Positions 33,694-41,544 of a stretch of 64,000 nt of DNA are shown piece by piece (positions within the stretch are counted from its first letter, which is position 1; the number at the start of each line of letters is the position of its first letter). Both the position numbers and the translations under genes were made by a program. The notes beneath the pieces are model-generated. The model had not been told where the DNA came from, searched no databases, and was given only the letters and a program-made list of their open reading frames with translations. This stretch comes from Diplodia intermedia (taxonomy: Eukaryota; Ascomycota; Dothideomycetes; Botryosphaeriales; Botryosphaeriaceae). The stretch is taken from contig JAKEKT010000001.1 of assembly GCA_021495925.1 (NCBI GenBank), forward strand, positions 682,001 through 746,000, written 5' to 3'.

Positions 33694-35874
33694 TCATTGC
33701 CGGCTTCCGGGTCTTGATCGTTTCATCTTCTCTTTGCAATCGTCGCAGTACCATTTCGCTAACAGCATCATGTCAATCATCCGATCTATCCACACATCTC
33801 TCACGTAGAACATACCTTTCTTGTTTGGTTCCTTGGTAATGCCTACACAGGCATAGTGGAACCACTGCCTCAGGCAATCGGGGTTGTCGCACCCGATCAT
33901 TTCGCCATAACTGACGCCGTTGCAATAACAGAACCGTTCTTGGTCGCCGTCTTCATCGTCATCCGCAATCTCTTCTTCAACGTCCGGACCAGAAAGATCA
34001 CCAGCCAAACTGCTTCCATCATCGATGTTGTTCGCCTGCTGCTGGAGCGCTGATGCGCCTTTCTTATGCGACCGTTTCTGCGATTGCGTCGACGCAATCG
34101 GCACATTTGATTCAGAAGATGCGTGGCTGCTGCCGTTATTCCGCGTGCTGCGGCTTCGAGCCATGGGCACATCCGGCGGGAAGCTACCCACTACAGGGGT
34201 AGCTGTCTTCGATGTGCGCCCAGCACGGGTAACCACCGTCTGCACAGGCGTCCCAGAGCCATCTTGTGCATCTACATCCTCACGTTTCATGTTGTTTTCC
34301 GCTATCCCGCCATTTGCTGAAGCCGCAGGCTCGGCTGTCAGGCGCGTGTTGTTGGCGCCAACGGCTGGCGAAGCATGCGCACCCGCCTGCTCAGCCTCCA
34401 ACGTGTTCGCCGTACCATTGACGGGGCGGTTCGATGCGGATGAAGGTGGCCGATTCCGAGCAGTGTCTTGGACGTTGGAGTGGATAGAATTCGTTGCGGA
34501 GTTTTGGCGGGCGCGAGAAGACTGTGGGCGATGTGCATTTGCTCCTGCTTGGTGGAAAGACCCTATCACTGGCGATGAAGGAGCTTGAGGTGATTGGGCC
34601 CCGAGTGCTTGCGTCCTGCTTGAGGCCTTAACATGTTGTGCGGAGACTGAATCAACCGCCACAGATCCATACCTCTTTTTGACGGCCGCGGGAGCTGGAG
34701 CTGCGCGAGACCTCTTTTTACCACTTTCTGCCGCTGGAGTTTCTCTTGGACTTGCACGGCCCGGCTGAGCATTCTGCATGGCTCCACTTAACGAACGTTC
34801 CATTGCAGGCGCGGCAGCCGCGCCCTTTTCAGTCTTGCGTCGCTTGGTAGTCTGGCCTGGACCATTGCTAATTCCCAACCCAAAGAGCCTGGCATCAGGC
34901 GGCCCTACGGGATCGGCGACCTTCTTGCCACGGTTTGTGGGTGGTTTCTTCGCCGGTCGGCTGTCTTCAAACTCCGAGTCGACATAGTGGTTCCGATTTC
35001 TCTGCTTCGCGAGCAACGCCTCACGTCTGGCTTCGCTTCTTGAAGCAGCCATGTCTCCTTCGTGGACTGCTGCTGCGGCTGCGGCTAGGTTGTTGGCAGC
35101 CGCGACTTCGCGACGCGAGCGTTCGTTGGTCGTCTTTTTCTTCTCCTCGCCATCCTTGTACGCCCAATGCGAGAAACTGCCGTACCGCGCCTCGAACGTG
35201 AGCTCCTCATCAATGTGCTCGAATGAGCTCTCCATTCGGCCCAACTGTTTGTCCATCGTCTGGTTGGCGCTGGAAAGCACCGCGTTCTTCTCGTCCAACA
35301 TTGCGCACATTTGCGATAAGCCGTAGCGAAAGCGGAGGAACAACTCGCGACGAGCCAAAATAGAAGCCTCGTTCATGAGTTTGCCATTGTTCGCGTTTTC
35401 GAGCAGGTCGTTCCCCTGCTGCTGATTGGCAGGCGTCTGATCCTGCATGACCGCATCGGCAACGTTTCCGTTGGCAGTGTTTTGGCCTGTTGCATTCGCA
35501 ATGTTGAGCGCTGCGAGCTGCGCCTCCCGCCGCGTCGGGGCGTGCAGCAGCGAGACTTGCTCAGCCAGCTTCTGAAGCTCGTCGTCAGGCTGGTGTGTCT
35601 TCGCTTCGACTTCCTTCAGCATGGAGAAATGCTTCATGACCTCCTTCGGAAGTGCAGTTATAGTGTCTGTAAAATGTGTGATGGCTGGGAAGAAGCCAGG
35701 CGCGGCGGTATTCGTCGAGGCGTTGTCGGCGCCTCCCATGGTGCCCCGAGGAGCAAAAGGCCGGGCATAGTAGTTGGCCGGTCGGGTCGCAGTGGTGCGC
35801 TGCTGTCGAGCTGACTGGCGACGGCCGGGACCGGAGGAAGGTGCAGCGGGGTCTCGAATCGTGGACGCCTTCAT
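33694..35874 (-). CDS. ING-family PHD-finger protein (Pho23/Ing1-like)
   Basis: Likely subunit of a histone deacetylase or acetyltransferase complex that reads methylated histone H3 tails. Exons 35874-33816 and 33758-33694 (intron 33815-33759, 57 nt) give 707 aa. The N-terminus RQSARQQRTTATRPANYYARPF and FFPAITHFTDTITALPKEV mark the long fungal ING1 type. An ING coiled-coil region follows to about residue 230 (QMCAMLDEKNAVLSSANQ, FEHIDEELTFEARYG). The long middle is disordered and Ser/Ala/Pro-rich. The C-terminal PHD finger (about 647-695) reads FCYCNGVSYGEMIGCDNPDC, then WFHYACVGI and WYCDDC, with the complete C4HC3 set. The start at 35874 (MKASTIRD) replaces a longer frame whose extra N-terminus looks non-coding. 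The intron has no stop and keeps frame if retained. Confidence 0.9.
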   Translation of the reverse strand: MKASTIRDPAAPSSGPGRRQSARQQRTTATRPANYYARPFAPRGTMGGADNASTNTAAPGFFPAITHFTDTITALPKEVMKHFSMLKEVEAKTHQPDDELQKLAEQVSLLHAPTRREAQLAALNIANATGQNTANGNVADAVMQDQTPANQQQGNDLLENANNGKLMNEASILARRELFLRFRYGLSQMCAMLDEKNAVLSSANQTMDKQLGRMESSFEHIDEELTFEARYGSFSHWAYKDGEEKKKTTNERSRREVAAANNLAAAAAAVHEGDMAASRSEARREALLAKQRNRNHYVDSEFEDSRPAKKPPTNRGKKVADPVGPPDARLFGLGISNGPGQTTKRRKTEKGAAAAPAMERSLSGAMQNAQPGRASPRETPAAESGKKRSRAAPAPAAVKKRYGSVAVDSVSAQHVKASSRTQALGAQSPQAPSSPVIGSFHQAGANAHRPQSSRARQNSATNSIHSNVQDTARNRPPSSASNRPVNGTANTLEAEQAGAHASPAVGANNTRLTAEPAASANGGIAENNMKREDVDAQDGSGTPVQTVVTRAGRTSKTATPVVGSFPPDVPMARSRSTRNNGSSHASSESNVPIASTQSQKRSHKKGASALQQQANNIDDGSSLAGDLSGPDVEEEIADDDEDGDQERFCYCNGVSYGEMIGCDNPDCLRQWFHYACVGITKEPNKKGMFYVRDVWIDRMIDMMLLAKWYCDDCKEKMKRSRPGSRQ

Positions 35875-36859
35875 GGTGGTGGCTTCACCCTCCGTGAGGA
35901 TGATCGGACGCGGCGCGACGGCAGGCAAGTGTGGTGTGGGGTGGACGAAGCGAGTCGGCGGCGAGCCACGAGCAACAGCTCCCAGCGCGCGAAGGAGAGG
36001 GTGCGATCGTGGCGGCGGCGCGAAGGCGAGGCGACGAGTGAAAAAGGCGCGCAGAGGGAGTCGGACGCTGCTCGCCGGTACACGACCGAGGCGGACTGAG
36101 TTGCCGGGCACACGCTCGCCGAACCGCTGAAAGTGGCCTCCACCGCCAATCCTGCGCTTATCGATAACGACGCGACAGAAAAGGGAACGCGTGACGGGCT
36201 GCGGATGACGTACCTTCCAATCCGGCACGCTCCTCCATTGCCGGAACGCAGTCTCTCGGGGTTCGCTTACCCGTCGTCACCTGTCGGCCAACATGCGAAA
36301 TCCTCTGCACCCGCCGAGCCTTCGGTTGCCCAAGGTGGGTTGAGGTTGGGCGGTGTCGGCTGGCGATCCAATTGCCTCACGGATCATTCAATCCTGCATT
36401 TGTCGTTGCCGTACAACGGCCCGGCCTCGCACGCGCAGCGTCAAGCAGCGCTCGCACTGGGAAAACAACTGCAGAACGCGGGAGGCTCTCGGGAATTTAC
36501 CTGCCGAATGGGCCCGACAGCATCGGAAGAGCATGCATTTCGACCCCGCGGCCCGTCTTCTCCTGCAGCCGGATGACTCACGCGGAGTTGAGGAAGGAAA
36601 TCCGAAACAGCTTGTTGATTGGGCTCCGGAGTTGACCTTGATATCGGATCGCAAAGGCGCTAATGGCCGGCAGCCTGGTGAGACACGGCTCCTGCCTCCC
36701 GTCGCCGACATCATAAGACGCAAGCATTCCAACGACCACAAGTTGTTCTCAGCCTTCTGCGTCTTCGTTTCTTGCCACCGTGTTCCTAGCTTCTACTACA
36801 TTGTCAGCCTCAATCAGTGCTTCAGGCCCACTGCTTCTCTGTAGGACCCCGCCAGGACA
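35875..36859. other. Divergent intergenic region between ING and aminotransferase genes
   Basis: 985 bp holding both promoters. No supported gene; open frames up to 163 codons overlap each other and lack domains. TTCTGCGTCTTCG and similar C/T-rich sequence lies just before the aminotransferase start. Confidence 0.6.
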
Positions 36860-38575
36860 ATGGCTTCAGGCAGCGATACACTGTCACAGCGTGGCGCTGT
36901 ATACGCGACCCCGCCGAACCCCATGGGCAATTATAAAGAGCTCCCGCATGACACTTACGACCCCGAGACAAATCCCACAGGCTACGTCAATATAGGGACC
37001 TCCGACAATGTCATATCTTCCCTCACCTAGCGTCTGTTATTCGGGCTTTTGCTAATCTCGGTCTACATTGCAGCATGCTATGGCCCCCCAAGTTACTGCT
37101 CACTTGGCCAACAACCCCGTAGGCTTCCCTCAAGGCTGTGCTTGGCTAAGCGCTGATTTTGGCTCAGCTCAAATTGAAATCATCTGAACTGATGTATGGC
37201 GAGGGACCATTTGGATCCTCGCAACTGCGGAAAGCCATGGCCCAATACATGAATAGGTAAGTGCTTCAACGAGGGCATCACTCTCTGCTTTTATTCATTC
37301 CGTACATTTGATTCCACATAGCGCGCTGTGCACGCTCTCACAGACCCTGCCGTCTCAAGTCAGGTTTTCCCCTCCCAATGCCTTTCTGGGTCTACAAGAA
37401 GTCATCATGAAGATTGCCTCATTCGAGTTACATATTGTGCCGGCATTGTCTAATCTGATACGTGTAGATATTTCAAGCCACACAAACCCGTAGATCCAGA
37501 CGATCTCTACTTTGCCAACGGTTGCGGCTCGGTTTGCGAAGCTTTGGGCTACACCATTTTCGATGAACATGACGCCATGCTTATCCCGCAACCTAGTTAC
37601 GTTGGATTTCCCCACGATTTTGGTGCCAAATCCAAGTAAGAAATCTCATTCCCAAAAATGGATTGCGAACCGCATCCCCGTTGACTTCTGCTCTCAAGGG
37701 TTGACCTCTGCCACATTCCCTTCCACGGGACCGATCAATTCTTGCCGTCTTGTATCGACAACTACGAGGCTGCCCTCGCCTCTGCTACAGCATCCGGTAT
37801 CAAAATCCGCGCTGTAATGCTCTGCAACCCACACAATCCCCTGGGACGTTGCTATCCCATCGATACCATCGTCGCCATTATGCGCTTCTGCAATAAACAC
37901 CGCCTCCACCTCATATCGGACGAGATCTACGCGACCTCCATCTATGATCCTGGGCCATCTTGTTCCGAACCGCCCACCCCATTCAACTCAGTTCTCAGTA
38001 TAGATTATGGCCAATATATTGACCCGAACCTGCTGCACGTCATGTACGGCTTGAGCAAGGATTTCGCAGCGAGCGGCATCCGAATCGGTTGCCTGCTCGT
38101 GCGGAATCGTGCGCTGATGGACGCGCTACTCGCGATCAGCCAGTCACACTGGCCAGGCATTGCGGACCAGAACGTCGGTGTCTCGATACTTGAGGACTGG
38201 GACTGGCTCGAGCGCTTCAGAAAGCTTAATGCGGAGACATTGGCCGGGAGGAGTTTGTTGTTGAGGAAAGCTTTCGATGAGAAGGGTATCCCGTACGATA
38301 GGCGTGCCAATGCGGGATTCTTCCTGTGGGTAGATATGCGGAAGTGGTTGCCGAAGGTTGATGAGAAAGGGCAAACTGTGAAAGGTTGGGAGAGTGAGAG
38401 GGTGTTGGTAAGGTTATTGAAGGCGAAGAAAGTGATTTTGACGGCGGGTGAAGACCAGGCTGCAGAAGAACCGGGGTTCTTTCGATTCGTCTTCAGTCAG
38501 AGGGAACACGTGTTGCGAGAAGGCTTGCAGAGAGTGTTCGGAGTGCTCAATAAGGTTTCCAGCGAATACGCATGA
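36860..38575 (+). CDS. Class I/II aminotransferase, ACC-synthase-like
   Basis: Pyridoxal-phosphate enzyme of the fold-type I group closest to 1-aminocyclopropane-1-carboxylate synthase-like proteins; probably an aminotransferase or lyase acting on an amino acid, substrate unknown. Exons 36860-37009, 37074-37118, 37168-37256, 37468-37635 and 37699-38575 join in frame to 442 aa. The second exon is only 45 nt, and the 211-nt third intron is long. Seen: GYVNIGTSDN, MYGEGPFGSSQLRKAMAQYM, DPDDLYFANGCGSVCEALGY, CNPHNPLGRCYP, ISDEIYATSIY and the PLP lysine K271 in YGLSKDFAASGIRIG. The C-terminus GEDQAAEEPGFFRFVFSQ is typical. It converges on COQ3, the two stops being about 240 bp apart. Confidence 0.9.
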
Positions 38576-38815
38576 TGGGTTCGATCACGGTTTGAAACCG
38601 TTCATTCTAATGATCAAGTTCTTATGTGCCTGCTACCACAGCGCACTCGTAGTCTTCCCGAATTGAACAAGACATCAGTATCATGAAATTGATGCTCAGC
38701 TCAAGCCTCCAGGTAGCATGAATGATCATATGGTATACCATGACCATCGCTTAGCAATGTACAGTCGCAAGGACGCTAACTATGCTGGATAACGTTTCAC
38801 CGTATGTGTACATGA

Positions 38816-39742
38816 TCATAACACTTTGCTCTTCCTGGCTGCGAAGAAATAGTTTCCGTAATTCTCGCTGCCAGGCACCTCCTTCCATCCCAGCCCCGGC
38901 AAGTACATAACACCCATGGTCCTCGGGTACTCCCACCCCGTTTGCGCCGCAAACCACCTCCTCAATTCATCCTCGTTAATGTACTTGTTCCAGTCATGTG
39001 TTCCCTTCGGCACGATTCCCAGGATATCCTCCGCCGCCACAATCGTCGTCGCCCAGCTCGTCCACGTCCGCGCGATCGTCGATCCCACCAGCCATCCGCC
39101 GGGCCGCACGTGCGCCATCAGCTGCCTCAGGAACTCCGCAGGCGTGGCGACGTGCTCGACGACCTCGAAGCAGGACACGACGTCGAAACCCTCGCTGTCA
39201 AGCGGCAGCTGCTCGATTGCGATGTTCTTGTACGTCAAGCGTCCCTCCTCCATCAGCAGCGGGTCCTGCCGCTTGTGCGCGTCGGCCACGGCGAGGACTT
39301 CGGGCGTCGGGTCGATGCCGAGCACGCTGGTCGTTGTGGACTGGCGTGCAGCGCTCTCAGCGAAGATGCCGCCACCGCAGCCGACGTCGAGGTAGCGCAG
39401 GCGCGGGGGCGGGGGCGTAGATTGCGAGGCCAGGCAGCGTTGGATGAAGGGGTGGCGCATCTGGTTCATGAGGTGTAGCAGCCGCGACGGCCCGTGGGGA
39501 TCCCACCAACTCGAGGCGAGGGCGTTGAAGTGCGATACCTCGGATGGGTCGACGGAGCCGTGGACATGTCTGGTGGCAGGGGATGTAGAGAAGAGCGATG
39601 CTGGAGGTACAGCGAGAGAGCGATGTGTTGCGGGGAAAGAGCTCTGTCTGGAGCTGCGGAGTCTTGTTCGCACTGATCTGGGATGCGCCGCGCGGGCGGA
39701 TTCTAAGGCATGCAGAGCGCTGGTCGCTCTTCTTGAGACCAT
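38816..39742 (-). CDS. COQ3: Mitochondrial ubiquinone biosynthesis O-methyltransferase Coq3
   Basis: SAM-dependent methyltransferase that performs both O-methylation steps of coenzyme Q synthesis on the matrix side of the inner mitochondrial membrane. Single exon, 308 aa. The first about 58 residues are rich in Arg, Ser and Ala with few acids (MVSRRATSALHALESARA), a mitochondrial presequence. Then HFNALASSWWDPHGPSRLLH and the SAM-binding motif I LRYLDVGCGGGIFAESAA (about 115-132), followed by VLGIDPTPEVL, FDVVSCFEVVEHV and LVGSTIARTWTSW. An upstream in-frame GTG at 39817 is not a start; ATG 39742 gives the proper presequence. Near the C-terminus YGNYFFAARK is family-typical. Confidence 0.93.
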   Translation of the reverse strand: MVSRRATSALHALESARAAHPRSVRTRLRSSRQSSFPATHRSLAVPPASLFSTSPATRHVHGSVDPSEVSHFNALASSWWDPHGPSRLLHLMNQMRHPFIQRCLASQSTPPPPRLRYLDVGCGGGIFAESAARQSTTTSVLGIDPTPEVLAVADAHKRQDPLLMEEGRLTYKNIAIEQLPLDSEGFDVVSCFEVVEHVATPAEFLRQLMAHVRPGGWLVGSTIARTWTSWATTIVAAEDILGIVPKGTHDWNKYINEDELRRWFAAQTGWEYPRTMGVMYLPGLGWKEVPGSENYGNYFFAARKSKVL

Positions 39743-40918
39743 CTTAGGTGCCGTAGGGTAAGAGGTGCCGGATTGAGATTTGGAAAGGTCCCGGGGGTTG
39801 CGTCGACGCGAAATCACAAGAAGATGTCACCGATGGACATAGGCGCCACCAGCCACCAGCCACCAACCACCAGCCACCAGCCACCAGCCACCAGCCACCA
39901 GCCACCAGCCACTAGCCACACGCGCAAGCCACTCCCGCTCATATCATTCACCTCTCCACTCACTTGCATGTTGAATGTACCTTATCTTCAATCTTTCTGA
40001 TTTCCTGACTGGTCTCACGCTTGATACTCAATTTATCCTTGGAGAGCGCGAAGTGATTTTCAAGCCCACCAAACAGCTCTGGAGTGCAATGCTAAAGCGA
40101 AGCAGTCCGAAATTGCTTAAAGTCAGCCGTAGAGTAGTCCTCGAGGTCAGTCAAGTTGAAACTAAACTGGCGACATTCAGAAGATCTGCATCCCGTCCAA
40201 TATAGAACAGCTCAAACTGCAATCGAGAGACATCATAATCGCCAACTTTCGCAGTGTACACAGACGAGTCGTGGTACTGCTGATTGCCCAACATTGCCGA
40301 GAAGAATCTCACGAAAAGCCTTGCTTCCGGAATGCATGGCTACGAAAAGAAGAGGTTCAATTGAGCCCTCAAAGCTCTGGTGTCCGCGGTGGTGAGGAAT
40401 CACCTTTCTTGGGGGCCGTGAGGTGGCTACCTCCTTGCCCCGATTGACCACTTGCGGCCTCTAGAAATCAAGACAGAGGAGGCCAAGCCTGAAAGAGAAG
40501 ATAAGAAAAAGGGAGGTGCAAGAAACGGTGTCTGAGGTAGGAGCCCTCAGGAGTGGGCGGAGGGAAACGGGATAGAAAGGTCCTGGGAAGTGAATCAGCA
40601 ATATTCGGAACGGCTAATTTAAACTTCATCCTCTAAGACGACGCAATGTCATATCTGGCTCAATGTGAATCGAAGTCAGCTTGCATGAGCTATTGTCTTC
40701 GGCCATCAACTTGCTTCAGTGATTACTATATCGCCGTGGCCCTTAGTGTCTAAAACAACGGCGTTGTATTCAGTTGACTTCATAGTTTAGCTCTTTATCC
40801 TCAGGTACCAGACCATTGACCCGGTGATGGGGTTTCCAAACGCCTCGCAATGCCTCAAATAATCCGCACGCTTTCCTTTTCTCCTATCTCAACGACTACT
40901 CCATTCGAAATGCCAAGC
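39743..40918. other. Intergenic region between COQ3 and mL41
   Basis: 1.2 kb with the COQ3 promoter and the 3' region of mL41. Apart from the heptamer array at 39845-39920 I see nothing; the rest is moderately AT-rich with no coding frame above 97 codons. Confidence 0.6.
39845..39920. repeat. GCCACCA heptamer minisatellite
   Basis: About eleven tandem 7-bp units of GCCACCA, with one CAACCAC-type and one GCCACTA variant, starting about 100 bp upstream of the COQ3 start. The regular unit length and near identity suggest a recent, probably length-polymorphic array. Confidence 0.9.
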
Positions 40919-41291
40919 CTAGTCGTGTCCATTTTCGGCCTTCCACTTCTCGAGGTACAGCTTCCCGCTGAGCGGGCCCAGCTTGTCTGGGTAATTTCCT
41001 CTGCCGGTCGACGGTGTGATGCGCTTGGTGACGAAAGGCGTGAGCTTAAACATAAGTTAGTACGTGCTCAGAGGGCTGATATCTGCGGAACGAATGCGGT
41101 CTTACCTCAAACCCCTCGAGGCTGGGGACGACGTATGTCCTGACCTTGGATAATTGGATCTTGTAGGAGCCTTGCGGGGTGTGTCTTCCCATTGAACCGG
41201 TACGGGTACCCTTGTAGTAACCCTTGCCGGTCTGCTTGGTGGTGAGGGCCATGCGCTTGAGGCTGCGCTGCAGCGCTTGGGTAGGCTGCAT
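40919..41291 (-). CDS. MRPL27: Mitochondrial large-subunit ribosomal protein mL41 (MRPL27)
   Basis: Component of the mitochondrial large ribosomal subunit. Exons 41291-41106 and 41044-40919 (intron 41105-41045, 61 nt, with a perfect TACTAAC branch site) join at phase 0 to 103 aa. Family signature: RMALTTKQTGKGYYKGTRTG, then SMGRHTPQGSYKI and KVRTYVVPSLEGFE at the end of exon 1, continuing LTPFVTKRITPSTG, NYPDKLGPLSGKLYLEKWK. The length matches the yeast family (short, basic N-terminus usable as a targeting signal). Start ATG 41291 (MQPTQALQRSLKR) is the only reasonable one. It is divergent from UTP14. Confidence 0.93.
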
Positions 41292-41544
41292 GGCGACTGG
41301 CTGCGGAGGTGTTGTGCGGTAGATCGAAGTCTCGCGGCGGAAACGAGTGCAGGTGGGTGGACGGCCGCCGCGGACATCGGCAGGTCGGCGCCAGGCGCGA
41401 GTCAGAGTCACCGCCAAAATTTAAGTGCACGGGCCGCACATTCTGATTTTCTGTAGCCCTGCGCTGTGAGCGGCGAACATTATTGTCCGCAGCGACGCTC
41501 CATCCACTTCGAGCCCCCCCCAGATTGCACCACTTTCGTCCAAC
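41292..41544. promoter_or_regulatory. Bidirectional promoter of mL41 and UTP14
   Basis: 253 bp separate the two divergent starts. AAAATTT at 41416-41422 (in CCGCCAAAATTTAAG) matches the core of the RRPE element found upstream of yeast ribosome-biogenesis genes and lies about 120 bp from each start. No PAC element (GATGAG) was seen. Shared control is inferred. Confidence 0.45.

Noticed and set aside
35875..36228. Longer N-terminus for the ING protein
   Set aside because: The extra stretch is Arg/Pro-rich and unlike ING1-type proteins; MKASTIRD at 35874 directly precedes the conserved RQSARQQRT segment.
39845..39920. CRISPR-like array
   Set aside because: Units of 7 bp are contiguous without spacers; this is a eukaryotic minisatellite.
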